Both the position numbers and the translations under genes were made by a program. This document shows positions 35,578 to 44,270 of a DNA stretch of 64,000 nt, in pieces; position 1 is the stretch's first letter; each line of letters opens with the position of its first letter. The notes under the pieces are model-generated. The model saw only the letters and a list, made by a program, of their open reading frames with translations. It had not been told where the DNA came from and ran no database searches. This DNA comes from CAWBCR01 sp963787375. Lineage in GTDB: Bacteria; Chloroflexota; Anaerolineae; Aggregatilineales; UBA3940. The stretch lies in NCBI GenBank assembly GCA_963787375.1, contig CAWBCR010000013.1:325199-389198 (forward strand). Direction: 5' to 3'.

Positions 35578-38151
35578 TCACTCGAAGCGCACCGCGTCCG
35601 CCGTCGCCAGGCGGCCCAGCCGGTAGGCCGGGTACAGCCCGGCCAGCAGCGCCGCGCCGACCGCTACCGCCATCGCCGCCGCGAAGGGGCCCGGCGTGAT
35701 CAGCATTTGCAGCGTCCAACCAAACGACCGCCGGTTGATGATGTACACCAGGATCAGCGCCAGCACGATGCCGGTCGGCATGGACAGCAGCCCGGCGATA
35801 GCGCCCATCAGCCCGGTCTCCAGCATGGTCATGCCCCACACCTGACGCACCGTCATGCCCACCGCTCGCAGGATGCCCAGCTCGCGCTGCTTCTCAAGCT
35901 GAAGCGACAGCAGCGCGCTCAACACGCCCACGAACGCGACCAGCGTCGCCAGGACGTTGAGCGCCCCGGTGATGGCAAACGTCTGGTCGAAGACGGTCAG
36001 CACATCGTCGCGCAGCGCCTGGTTGGGACGCACCAGCACCTGCTGGATAGGGGCCAGCGCCTGCTGCACGTCACGCGTCACCGCGTCGACGCTGGTGCCC
36101 GGCTCCAACAGTAATGCGACAGCCGTGATGGCGTCGTCGTGCCAGATGCGCTGGTAGACGGCCTGATCCATCATCACCAGACCCTCGACCGACCCGTAGT
36201 CGGCGTAGATGGCCACCACGTTGAAGGTCTGCGGGCCATCCGGCGTGAGCAGCGTCACGGTGCCGCCGTGGCGTGGGATATTGTGCCGCCGCGCGAATGG
36301 CTCGCTGACCATCACCGCGCCGGCCTGCACCATCTGCCAGACGATGTGCGGGTCGGCGTCGGCGGCGATGTACTGGCGCGCCTCACCGGAGTCCGGGTTG
36401 TTGACCGCGATCACGTGCAGCGGACCGTCCGGGCTGTCGATGTCGACCGAGCGGGCAGTGTCGATGCGGCGCACGCCAGGCCAAGTGCGCAGGCGGTCCA
36501 TCACCGCCGGGTTGATGGCCGTCGAGGGGCGCGTCTGCGTCCCGCCCGGTACCGAGATGTAGATATCGCCCTTGAGGGTGTTGGCCAGCCACACCTCGAC
36601 CGTGTGGCGGAAGCTGCCGACCATCACACTGATGCCGATGGTCACGCTGACGGCAACCATCAACGCGGCCACCGCAATCGACGTGCGGCTAAGCGCGTTG
36701 CCGACGGCACGCGGGGCCATGCGACCGAGCGGCCCCCACAAGCGGCGCGTCACGGGGGCTGCGACCCGCAGCAGCGCGCGCATCGCCGCCGGCACCAGCA
36801 TCGCGCAACCGACGATCACCAGCAGCGTCCCGCCGAAGCTGAGAGGCAGCCACGTCGAGGGAATCAGCAGCGCGCCGCCGCCCACGCCCAGCGCACCGAC
36901 CCCTGCCAGCGCCACCGGCGCGACCAGCCGCTGCGCGCGGTCCTCGATGCCGGAGCGGTTCAGCGCGGCACGCGGCGGCACCGATGCCGCCTCCAACGCG
37001 GGCGGCATGGCCGTCAGGGCGGTCGCCACGATGCCCAGCGCCGCCCCCTTGACCAGACTCACCAGCGGCACCTGCGCGCTGCGGGCGGTCATCACGAAGA
37101 ACAGGTCGTTGATAGTGCGCGTCACCAGACGCAGCGCCCCTTGGCCCAGCAGCACGCCCAATCCCAGCCCCAGCGCCGCGCCGACCACACCGACGATGAG
37201 CGCCTCGCTAACCACCATGCCGAACACCTCGCGGCGGGTCACGCCCAGGCAGCGCAGCGTGCCAAACAGCGATCGCCGCTGCACGACGTTGAAGGTCATG
37301 GTGTTGTAGATGAGGAACATGCCGACCACCAGCGCCAGCAGGCTGAGCGCCGTCAGGTTGGTGCGGAAGGCCGCGGTCATCTGCTGGATGCTGCCGGTGC
37401 GGGCCGCCACCGGGTCGATGCGCGCGCCGGGCGGCAGCAGCGCGGCGATCTGCGCCGTCGAATCGCCCTCCGGCAGGATCACGTCGATGCGGTCCAACCG
37501 GCCCAGCCTGCCAGTCAACTCCTGCGCGGTTGAGATGTCGACCAGCAGCAGCCCGTCCAGCGTGCGCGCCGACAGGCTGTCGGATGGCTCCAGCAGCCCG
37601 GCGACGAACGCGCTGCGCGTCTGCCCACCGACCTCCAGCGCGAGCGGGTCGCCCTGCTTCAGCCCGAAGCGTGCCGCCGTCCCGGTCGAGATCAGTACCG
37701 CGCCGGGCTGCGTCAGGAAGGCGGCCATGTCCGCGACAGGGACGCTCTGGCCGCCCGCGACGTAGTCGCGGAATGGCGCGTCGGCGAACGGGTCGATGCC
37801 CAGCAACTGCATCGTCTGCCCGCCCATCTGCGGCGCGCTGACATACTCGGCGATGACCGGCGCAATTGCCACGCTGCCATCGGCCCGCTCGACGCCCGCC
37901 CGCCGCAGGTCGACGTACACCTGCTCGCTCAGGCCATCGGGCCCGCCGGTGATCTGGTGGGTGGCGCGCCCCGCCACCGAGTCGACGCTCAGGTCGAAGG
38001 CGCGGCTGGCGCTCTCGTTGGCAAGATCGATGCCGACCACGACCGCCACGCCCAGCGCGATGCCGATCACCATCAGCGCGGTCTGCCACGGATGGCGCAG
38101 CAGGTAGCGCCAGCCGACGTTCCACAGCGTCTTTGAGCTGCCTTCAGCCAT
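35578..38151 (-). CDS. ABC transporter permease, FtsX/MacB type, two MacB-FtsX units
   Basis: The 857-residue membrane protein has an N-terminal helix (LMVIGIALGVAVVVGIDLA), a large extracytoplasmic MacB_PCD-like domain and three helices of a first FtsX domain (~265-400). A central pair of helices leads to a second extracytoplasmic domain (~520-700) and a final FtsX three-helix domain. This is the layout of large permeases that act on lipids, lipoproteins or peptides by mechanotransmission. The start at 38151 follows GGTGAGG. The ATPase gene ends 19 bases upstream, so they form one operon. Confidence 0.9.
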   Translation of the reverse strand: MAEGSSKTLWNVGWRYLLRHPWQTALMVIGIALGVAVVVGIDLANESASRAFDLSVDSVAGRATHQITGGPDGLSEQVYVDLRRAGVERADGSVAIAPVIAEYVSAPQMGGQTMQLLGIDPFADAPFRDYVAGGQSVPVADMAAFLTQPGAVLISTGTAARFGLKQGDPLALEVGGQTRSAFVAGLLEPSDSLSARTLDGLLLVDISTAQELTGRLGRLDRIDVILPEGDSTAQIAALLPPGARIDPVAARTGSIQQMTAAFRTNLTALSLLALVVGMFLIYNTMTFNVVQRRSLFGTLRCLGVTRREVFGMVVSEALIVGVVGAALGLGLGVLLGQGALRLVTRTINDLFFVMTARSAQVPLVSLVKGAALGIVATALTAMPPALEAASVPPRAALNRSGIEDRAQRLVAPVALAGVGALGVGGGALLIPSTWLPLSFGGTLLVIVGCAMLVPAAMRALLRVAAPVTRRLWGPLGRMAPRAVGNALSRTSIAVAALMVAVSVTIGISVMVGSFRHTVEVWLANTLKGDIYISVPGGTQTRPSTAINPAVMDRLRTWPGVRRIDTARSVDIDSPDGPLHVIAVNNPDSGEARQYIAADADPHIVWQMVQAGAVMVSEPFARRHNIPRHGGTVTLLTPDGPQTFNVVAIYADYGSVEGLVMMDQAVYQRIWHDDAITAVALLLEPGTSVDAVTRDVQQALAPIQQVLVRPNQALRDDVLTVFDQTFAITGALNVLATLVAFVGVLSALLSLQLEKQRELGILRAVGMTVRQVWGMTMLETGLMGAIAGLLSMPTGIVLALILVYIINRRSFGWTLQMLITPGPFAAAMAVAVGAALLAGLYPAYRLGRLATADAVRFE

Positions 38152-38170
38152 GCGCCTCACCGTCTGCCTC

Positions 38171-38857
38171 TCACCCGCAGCCATCGAACTTACCAACCTG
38201 CAAACACAACACCCGGTCGGCGTGGGCGGCGGCCTCCTGGCTGTGCGTCACCATGATCAGGTTCTTGCCCGCCTGCCGCGTCAGCCGGTCCAGCAGGTCG
38301 AGCACCTGGCGGCCTGTCGTCTCGTCGAGGTTGCCGGTCGGCTCGTCGGCCAGCACCAGCAGCGGATCGTGGACCAGCGCCCGCGCAATCGCCACGCGCT
38401 GCTGCTCCCCGCCCGACAGGCGGTCGGGGAAGGTGTCGAGCCGGTCGGACAGGCCAACCGCGTCGAGCAGCCCTTCGGCCCGTGCCCGGCGCTCGGCGGT
38501 CACCTCACCGCTCAATTCCAGCGGCAGCACGACGTTTTCCCACACCGTCAGCGTCGGGATCAGGTTGAAGAACTGGAACACGAAGCCGACGTTCGCGCGC
38601 CGGAACAGCGTCCGCGCCCGCTCGTCGAGCGCCATCAGGTCGAGGCCGTCCATCCACACCGCGCCGCCGTCGGCCCGGTCGATGCCGCTGATCAGGTTGA
38701 GCAGGGTGCTCTTGCCACTGCCGCTGCGGCCCACAATCGCGGCGAACTCGCCGCGCGCGAATGCCGCGCTGGCCTCGTCGAGCACCACGCGCCGCCGCTC
38801 ACCCTCCTGGTAGCTCTTCGACAGCTTCTCAATGCGAATAAACGTCTCGTCGCCCAA
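38171..38857 (-). CDS. ABC transporter ATP-binding protein, LolD/MacB-type
   Basis: The 228-residue ATPase has Walker A GRSGSGKST (about residues 43-51), the Q-loop FVFQFFNLIPTLTVWENV, the signature LSGGEQQRVAIARAL and Walker B LLVLADEPTGNLD. The LIPTLTVWENV stretch and the DEPTGNLD ending are typical of the LolD/FtsE/MacB subfamily. It pairs with the two-unit FtsX permease immediately downstream. The substrate is unknown; export of lipids or peptides, or envelope remodelling, is possible. Confidence 0.92.
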   Translation of the reverse strand: MGDETFIRIEKLSKSYQEGERRRVVLDEASAAFARGEFAAIVGRSGSGKSTLLNLISGIDRADGGAVWMDGLDLMALDERARTLFRRANVGFVFQFFNLIPTLTVWENVVLPLELSGEVTAERRARAEGLLDAVGLSDRLDTFPDRLSGGEQQRVAIARALVHDPLLVLADEPTGNLDETTGRQVLDLLDRLTRQAGKNLIMVTHSQEAAAHADRVLCLQVGKFDGCG

Positions 38858-39012
38858 TCTGCCCGTCTCCTGTCGGCCATGCCCGGCTCGCCCCGCTGAT
38901 TATAGAGACTTGTGCGCCACACTTCACACAATCGCTGCCCTGGATATCGTCTTTTGCACTCTGCAGGCCGTTGCGGTTAAATCCCTCCTATTCCTTACAA
39001 GGAGCCGCTGCC

Positions 39013-39756
39013 ATGCCCGACCAACCCGCGCTCACGCCTATCGGCACCGTTGCTGCGCTGTATCGTTACCCGGTCAAGTCGATGCGCGGCGAGCGGAGAG
39101 AGTCGGCCTCTGTAAGCTGGCATGGCCTCGACGGCGACCGGCGCTACGCCTTCGTCCGCGCCGACGCGCAGGACAGCGGCTTCCCGTGGCTCAGCGGGCG
39201 GACGCTGGGGTCGCTGATCACCTACACGCCGGCCTGGCTGCCTGCCGAAGCGCACCGGCCCGCGCGGCTGGCCGTCACCACGCCGGGCGGGCGCAGCCTG
39301 CCGCTCGAGTCACCCGACCTGCTGGCCGAGCTGTCCGCCGCGTATGGCGGCCCGGTCACGCTGCTGCACCTGTCTCGTGGGGCGCACGATTCGATGCCCG
39401 TGTCGCTGATCTCCACCACGACCGTTGCCACGCTGTCGGCCCGCTCCGGCGCTGACCTGGAGGCGCTGCGCTTCCGGCCCAACATCCTGATCGAGACCGC
39501 CGCTGCCGGAGAGTTCCCCGAATTCGCGTGGCTGGGCCGCCTGCTGATCTTCGGCAACCGCCCCGACTCGCTGCGGCTGCGCGCCAACCGCACCAACCTC
39601 CGCTGCGTGATGATCACCCTCGACCCGCGCAGCGCCGTCTCGAACCCTGCCGTGCTGGAGGCCGTTTCGCGCGACCGCGAGCCAGAGGCCGGCATCTACG
39701 GCTCGACCGAGCAGCCGGGTGTGGTCCGCGCGGGCGACACGATCTACCTCGCCTGA
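39013..39756 (+). CDS. MOSC domain protein
   Basis: The 247-residue protein has an N-terminal beta-barrel of the MOSC_N type (IGTVAALYRYPVKSMRGERRE, WHGLDGDRRYAFVR). The MOSC core has FRPNILIETA and LRANRTNLRCVMITLDP, where the Cys fits the conserved MOSC cysteine that can bind molybdenum cofactor. Relatives include YcbX- and mARC-like enzymes that reduce N-hydroxylated compounds. The start at 39013 follows AAGGAG. It is divergent from the ABC operon. Confidence 0.85.
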   Translation: MPDQPALTPIGTVAALYRYPVKSMRGERRESASVSWHGLDGDRRYAFVRADAQDSGFPWLSGRTLGSLITYTPAWLPAEAHRPARLAVTTPGGRSLPLESPDLLAELSAAYGGPVTLLHLSRGAHDSMPVSLISTTTVATLSARSGADLEALRFRPNILIETAAAGEFPEFAWLGRLLIFGNRPDSLRLRANRTNLRCVMITLDPRSAVSNPAVLEAVSRDREPEAGIYGSTEQPGVVRAGDTIYLA

Positions 39757-39813
39757 ACGCGCGTCCGGCAGGCTGCACCCCGATTCCAGTAAATAAGATG
39801 AAAATTAGCTAAA

Positions 39814-39842
39814 TTGACTGCTACATTCGCTTTAGCTATACT
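39814..39842 (+). promoter_or_regulatory. Promoter of the second S1-like gene
   Basis: TTGACT and TATACT with a 17-base spacer, about 122 bases before the ATG at 39964. The leader shows no obvious attenuator. Confidence 0.75.
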
Positions 39843-39963
39843 CAAGCCAGCGAAGGATTATGCTCCCGCTGCATCTGCCAGCAGTGCTGTAGATCGGGGT
39901 GCAATGTGTACGGGGGCCCGGCGCTGGCGCAGGGCCCGAATCACTTCTCGACAAAATGGACTG

Positions 39964-41340
39964 ATGGGTATGTACTCAGACAGCGCAGACGAAGAGGCAC
40001 AGCACCAGGATTTCGGCGAGCTGCTCGATAGTTTCTACGAGTTCGACCAGCCCGAACACGGCGACATACGTGAGGCGGAAATCCTCCTTATCGACCCCAA
40101 CCAGATCGTCGTCGACATGGGCGTCAAACGCGACGGCATTGTGCCGCTCACCGACCTGGAGCGACTTGACCCGGCAGTGCTCAAATCACTGCGAGTGGGT
40201 GACCATGTACCGGTCTATATCCTCAGCCCCAACGACTTAGATGGCAATCTGCTTGTCTCGCTGAACCTTGGCCTTCAGGGACAGGACTGGGAGAGCGCGC
40301 GCAAGCTGATGGAAAGCGGCGACCTGGTCGAGGCGGAGATCACGGGCTACAACAAGGGCGGCCTGCTGGTGCGCTTCGGGCGGCTGGAGGGCTTTGTGCC
40401 CGTTTCGCACTGCGTGGACATCCCGCAGGGGCTGCCCCAACAGGATCGGCGCGAGGCGATGGAGGCGATGATCGGGCAGACTATCGGCCTCAAAGTGATC
40501 GAGGTCAACCAGCGCCGCCGCCGCCTGATCCTGTCGCAGCGCGAGGCGCAGCGCGAGTGGCGCTCCAACCAGAAGCAACGCCTGCTTGACGAGCTAAAGG
40601 TCGGCGACGTGGTGCATGGGCGCGTGACGGGCATCCGTGACTTTGGCGTGTTTGTCGACATCGGCGGGGCCGACGGCCTGATCCACGTCTCGGAGCTGGC
40701 CTGGCACCGCGTCCCGCATCCCGCCGACGTGGTCAGCATTGGCGAAGAGATTGACGTGTGCGTGCTGGAGCTGAACCACGAACAGGAACGAATCGCGCTC
40801 AGCCTGCGCCGCACCCGGCCCGATCCGTGGGACATCGTCCTGGAGAAATACGAGGTGGGCCAGATCGTCGAAGGCACGGTCGGCAACGTCGTCGACTTCG
40901 GCGCGTTTGTCGTGCTCGACGATGGCGTCGAGGGACTGCTGCACATCACGGAGATGGACGAGGGCACGCTGAGCGAGCCGCACTCGTACGTCCAGCGCGG
41001 CGACAGGGTCACGATGAAGATCGTGCGCATCGAGCCGGACCGCAAACGCATCGGCTTCACACAGCGCGGCCTCGGCCTGGAACATCCCGGCCAGTTGAGC
41101 GGCGACACATCACCTGCCGTCGATGAGGCGGACGAGCCCGCGCCGCCCGAAGCGGCCAGCGATGAGCCCGCGCCTTCTGACGAAGCTGCAACGCCCGACG
41201 TGCCAACGCCGACGGATGAGGCCGCAACGCCCGACGCACCCGCGCCTACGGACGAGGCCGCAGCCCCTGCTGAGGACGATTTACCCGGCGAAGAGGCCGC
41301 ACCACCCGGCGAGAACATCGCGCCCGGCGGCGAAGCGTAA
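39964..41340 (+). CDS. Ribosomal protein S1-like protein with acidic Ala/Pro tail
   Basis: The 458-residue protein has four S1 domains in the same order as the paralogue at 30,981 (IVVDMGVKRDGIVPLTDLER; GFVPVSHCVDIPQGL; DFGVFVDIGGADGLIHVSEL; DFGAFVVLDDGVEGLLHITEM). A disordered tail with tandem PTDEAATPDAPA-like units follows the fourth domain. The domains differ enough from the first copy to indicate an old duplication. The start at 39964 is chosen because the reading before it lies inside the promoter leader; 39970 is an alternative. Confidence 0.92.
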   Translation: MGMYSDSADEEAQHQDFGELLDSFYEFDQPEHGDIREAEILLIDPNQIVVDMGVKRDGIVPLTDLERLDPAVLKSLRVGDHVPVYILSPNDLDGNLLVSLNLGLQGQDWESARKLMESGDLVEAEITGYNKGGLLVRFGRLEGFVPVSHCVDIPQGLPQQDRREAMEAMIGQTIGLKVIEVNQRRRRLILSQREAQREWRSNQKQRLLDELKVGDVVHGRVTGIRDFGVFVDIGGADGLIHVSELAWHRVPHPADVVSIGEEIDVCVLELNHEQERIALSLRRTRPDPWDIVLEKYEVGQIVEGTVGNVVDFGAFVVLDDGVEGLLHITEMDEGTLSEPHSYVQRGDRVTMKIVRIEPDRKRIGFTQRGLGLEHPGQLSGDTSPAVDEADEPAPPEAASDEPAPSDEAATPDVPTPTDEAATPDAPAPTDEAAAPAEDDLPGEEAAPPGENIAPGGEA

Positions 41341-41358
41341 GAGCCCATGCATGACAAA

Positions 41359-41386
41359 CGGGCAGCCACACTCACGCGGCTGCCCG
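41359..41386. terminator. Hairpin between the convergent S1 and membrane-protein genes
   Basis: CGGGCAGCC and GGCTGCCCG with a 10-base loop lie 18 bases past the S1 stop and 21 bases before the next gene's stop. T-runs are weak on both sides. Confidence 0.6.
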
Positions 41387-41407
41387 CTTGCGAAAAAGGA
41401 CCCAGAC

Positions 41408-41704
41408 TTAGGCGTGCCTGTCTGACTCCTCTTCCTCCCCTTCTTCAAAGTAGCCGATCAGGCGCTCGACCGTGGTGCGATCTTCAAAGGGGCGCAGCGG
41501 CCTGGTCCTGGCGGTCAGCGGGCCGGTGTCGTGTTTGCCGCGCTGCCCCGTCACCTCACGCGTGGGGGGACGCGGGGAGCTGCTGCGCACAAAGAAGCCC
41601 CGCACCAGCCCAACCACTTCAACGCCAATGAAGTACGTGACGGCCAGCGCGAACGCCGTCAGCACTACCGCTACCGTCAGCAGGACCGAGTTGTCGATGA
41701 CCAC
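41408..41704 (-). CDS. Small single-pass membrane protein, unknown function
   Basis: From GTG at 41704 the product has 98 residues. It has one N-terminal transmembrane helix (SVLLTVAVVLTAFALAVTYF), a basic cytoplasmic stretch and an acidic C-terminus (YFEEGEEEESDRHA). The GTG lies five bases after the phosphoribosyltransferase stop, and the reading frame upstream belongs to that gene's other frame, so a coupled start is plausible. No family recognised. Confidence 0.6.
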   Translation of the reverse strand: MVIDNSVLLTVAVVLTAFALAVTYFIGVEVVGLVRGFFVRSSSPRPPTREVTGQRGKHDTGPLTARTRPLRPFEDRTTVERLIGYFEEGEEEESDRHA

Positions 41705-41709
41705 TGCCG

Positions 41710-42231
41710 CTAGTTGACCCCCACGGTTCGCGCCGGCAAATTGTCGATGCCGCGGTCGAGCTCCCACGGGTACACGATCCACGCATCGGTGACCGCGCCA
41801 TAGTAATCCGGTTTGGCTTTCTCGAACAGCGAGCGGTACGGGTTGAAGTGCAGCACACAGGTGGCCGGCTTGCCGCCCGCGCCTTCCACGCGCCCGCGCA
41901 CGGCCAGGCTGGTCCGTCCGCTGCCCCACACGTCGTCGACGATCAACGTCCGGCGGCCTACCAGCAGGGCATCGGTTGGAAACTGCATGAACTCCGGCCA
42001 AGCGGCCAGCGGCTGCGTGCCGATCCCTGTCGGGAAGTGCACCGCCGCCGTGAGCACATGCGTGATGCCCAGCGCTTCGCAGATCAGCCCGCCGGGGATG
42101 ATCCCCCCGCGCGTGACCATCATCAGCGCGTCAAACATCCCTGCGTTACGAAGCTGCCCCAGCAGCACGTCCATCAGCTTGTCGACGTCGTCCCAGGTCC
42201 AGGTTTCCTTGCGTATGGGCTCTCTTGCCAT
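41710..42231 (-). CDS. Phosphoribosyltransferase family protein
   Basis: The 173-residue protein has the PRPP-binding signature RTLIVDDVWGSGRT (about residues 94-107) and a VTRGGIIPGGL loop near residue 40, as in xanthine-guanine phosphoribosyltransferases. The C-terminal YPWELDR segment is typical of the hypoxanthine/xanthine subgroup. A role in purine salvage is likely; the base specificity cannot be read. It is followed by a small membrane-protein gene on the same strand. Confidence 0.85.
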   Translation of the reverse strand: MAREPIRKETWTWDDVDKLMDVLLGQLRNAGMFDALMMVTRGGIIPGGLICEALGITHVLTAAVHFPTGIGTQPLAAWPEFMQFPTDALLVGRRTLIVDDVWGSGRTSLAVRGRVEGAGGKPATCVLHFNPYRSLFEKAKPDYYGAVTDAWIVYPWELDRGIDNLPARTVGVN

Positions 42232-42383
42232 TCATACTCCAGCGACGCTGATCACCACCGGCTATTTCAGGCAGCAGGCGATGCACGGCTCCCAGTAAAG
42301 ACGAATTGTACCGACATTATATGATGCAGCCGTTAGTTGTGTCAAAGCACTCGCCGGCGGGGCTGGCTGACCGAGCCCGGTTC

Positions 42384-42641
42384 CTATTGGAGGGTGAAGA
42401 TGAGCGTCGCGAAGATCGCAGCGAGCAGGAACACAAAGGTCAACCCGGCCATCGTCAGCAGGCGAGACATCGTCCAGCCGGCCGGACGGTCATCGGGGTG
42501 GACGCGCTGAAGGGCCATGAAGCGCGCAAAGATCACCAGCCAACCGGCGACGAAGAAGACCATCCCCCACAGCCCACCGAAGACCGGCAGCAGCGCGAGG
42601 CCAATCGCGCCCAACAGCATCGTCCACCAGTAGCGCAGCAT
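42384..42641 (-). CDS. Small two-helix membrane protein
   Basis: The 85-residue product is mostly two hydrophobic segments (LGAIGLALLPVFGGLWGMVF and LLTMAGLTFVFLLAAIFATL) joined by a short polar loop (QRVHPDDRPAGW). It starts six bases after the HAD phosphatase stop, so it is probably co-transcribed with it. Function unknown. Confidence 0.65.
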   Translation of the reverse strand: MLRYWWTMLLGAIGLALLPVFGGLWGMVFFVAGWLVIFARFMALQRVHPDDRPAGWTMSRLLTMAGLTFVFLLAAIFATLIFTLQ

Positions 42642-42647
42642 GGCCCG

Positions 42648-43412
42648 CTATTCCTCTGGCTTGATCCTGGCGACAGACGCGACGATACGGCCCGGACGGT
42701 AGGGGAAGCGTTCGACGTCTTCCTCGGCGGTGACGCCGCTGAGGACGAGGATCGTGCCCAGGCCCGATTCGATGCCGGCTTTCACGTCGGTGTCCATGCG
42801 GTCACCGATCATGGTGGTGCTTGCCGAATGCGCACCAAGCTGGCGCAGCGCCGAGCGTATCATCAGCGGGTTGGGCTTGCCGACGAAATAGGCCGCCACG
42901 CCGGTAGCCGCGCTGACCATGGCGGCAACCGAGCCGGTGGCCGGCACGATTCCCTCCTCCGCCGGGCCGACCACGTCGGGATTGGTGGCGATGAAACGCG
43001 CGCCAGCGGCGACCAGGCGGATAGCGGTGGTCAGGCTGGCGAAGCTGTACGAGTTCGTCTCACCGATAACGACGTAATCGGGATCGTGCTCGGTCAGCTC
43101 ATAGCCGATGTCGTGCAGGGCAGTGGTCAGGCCTGCCTCGCCGATGACATAGGCCGAGCCCTCTGGGCGCTGCGAACGCAGGAAGTAGCTGGTCGCCAGC
43201 GCCGAGGTGAAGATCTGCTCGGTGGGAATGTCAAGGCCGATCTGCAAGAGGCGGGCGTGATGGTCACGCGGGGTGAGGCGCGAGTTGTTTGTCAGCACCA
43301 TGAATAGCGCACCGGCGGCGCGCAGCCGCTCGATGAACGCGTCGGCACCGGTGATCATCTTCGCACCGGTGATCAATACTCCATCCATGTCGATGAGATA
43401 CGATCTAGGCAT
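42648..43412 (-). CDS. HAD-superfamily phosphatase, NagD-like
   Basis: The 254-residue protein begins MPRSYLIDMDGVLITG, containing the catalytic DxD motif. LTNNS is motif II, GKPNPLM supplies the motif III Lys, and MIGDRMDTDVKAG is motif IV. A cap domain of the NagD/IIA type lies between. Relatives dephosphorylate nucleotides, 4-nitrophenyl phosphate or glycolytic side products. The start at 43412 fits the family; longer readings upstream lie in the shadow of the methyltransferase. Confidence 0.9.
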   Translation of the reverse strand: MPRSYLIDMDGVLITGAKMITGADAFIERLRAAGALFMVLTNNSRLTPRDHHARLLQIGLDIPTEQIFTSALATSYFLRSQRPEGSAYVIGEAGLTTALHDIGYELTEHDPDYVVIGETNSYSFASLTTAIRLVAAGARFIATNPDVVGPAEEGIVPATGSVAAMVSAATGVAAYFVGKPNPLMIRSALRQLGAHSASTTMIGDRMDTDVKAGIESGLGTILVLSGVTAEEDVERFPYRPGRIVASVARIKPEE

Positions 43413-43541
43413 GGTTGTGTCTCCCTGGCAGGCAGCGGAACATGGGGCGCATGCCCCGTTACAAGTATAGCGCGGAAGTGCTAAATATGGGGATCGGGAA
43501 ATAGGTACTGGGTCGCGCGGGTTGAAGGAGCGGAGGACGAA

Positions 43542-44075
43542 ATGGATCACAGCGACCACGTGCGGCTGATACGGGGCGGAGTAGAGGGCGGAGGAGCGAC
43601 GTGGGCCGATCTCGGTGCGGGCGAGGGGGCGTTCACGCTGGCGCTGGCCGACGTCCTGGGGCAGGGCGGGGCCGTGTGGGCGGTCGACCGTGACAGGCGG
43701 GCGCTGCGCGAAAACGCACGGCGCGTAGCGGCGCGCTTCCCACAGGTGCGGCTGGAGACGGTCGAGGCGGACTTCACACGGGGGCTGGGCGGCCTGCCGA
43801 TGGTCGACGGGGTGGTGATGGCCAACGCGTTGCACTTCGTGCGCGACGGCGGCAAAGGCGCAGTGCTGCGCCGAATCCGCGAGAGGCTGGTGGACGGCGG
43901 GCGCTTCGTGCTGGTCGAGTACAACGTTGACCGGGGCAACACGTGGGTGCCGCACCCGTTGTCGTACCCGACGTGGGAGCGCGTGGCGCGTGAGGCGGGG
44001 TTCGCGGAGACGCGGCTGCTGGCAACCACGCCGAGCCGGTTCCTGGGGGAGATCTACGCGGCGCTGAGCGTATAG
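43542..44075 (+). CDS. Class I SAM-dependent methyltransferase
   Basis: The 177-residue protein has the nucleotide-binding motif WADLGAGEGAFTLALAD (about residues 21-37). An acidic residue at the end of strand 2 (VWAVDRD) and MANALHFV complete the family pattern. Substrate unknown. An ATG at 43542 with upstream GGAGGACGAA is used. It is the last intact gene of the Chloroflexota part. Confidence 0.85.
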   Translation: MDHSDHVRLIRGGVEGGGATWADLGAGEGAFTLALADVLGQGGAVWAVDRDRRALRENARRVAARFPQVRLETVEADFTRGLGGLPMVDGVVMANALHFVRDGGKGAVLRRIRERLVDGGRFVLVEYNVDRGNTWVPHPLSYPTWERVAREAGFAETRLLATTPSRFLGEIYAALSV

Positions 44076-44090
44076 GGCCCTTACCCCTGG

Positions 44091-44113
44091 CCCCTCTCCC
44101 GAAGGGAGGGGGG
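44091..44113. repeat. Palindromic element related to the one at 11127
   Basis: CCCCTCTCCC pairs with GGGAGGGGGG (one G-T) over loop GAA, 15 bases after the methyltransferase stop. Confidence 0.55.
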
Positions 44114-44210
44114 AATCAAGAACGGGAGCCGGCGATCCCCCAGAAATTGGGGAATCCGGCGCGGGCAGTTGGTGATAATGTAAATATGACGCGGTGAGGA
44201 ACCGTGGAGG

Positions 44211-44248
44211 CGCGTCGGGGCCGGTGAGTCCCGGCGCGGTGTTTTTTT
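44211..44248 (+). terminator. Intrinsic terminator before the SPFH gene
   Basis: CGCGTCGGG pairs with CCCGGCGCG (one G-T) and is followed after five bases by T7 (44242-44248). Confidence 0.75.
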
Positions 44249-44270
44249 GACTAGCGGAGGTGGGCGGGAA

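Noticed and set aside
36139..37533. 464-codon plus-strand frame opposite the FtsX permease
   Set aside because: Its His/Arg-rich composition without structure is typical of an antisense shadow in high-GC DNA.
44091..44113. GC palindrome considered as the chimeric join
   Set aside because: A terminator and a good SPFH start lie after it, and clean sequence continues to 44,515.
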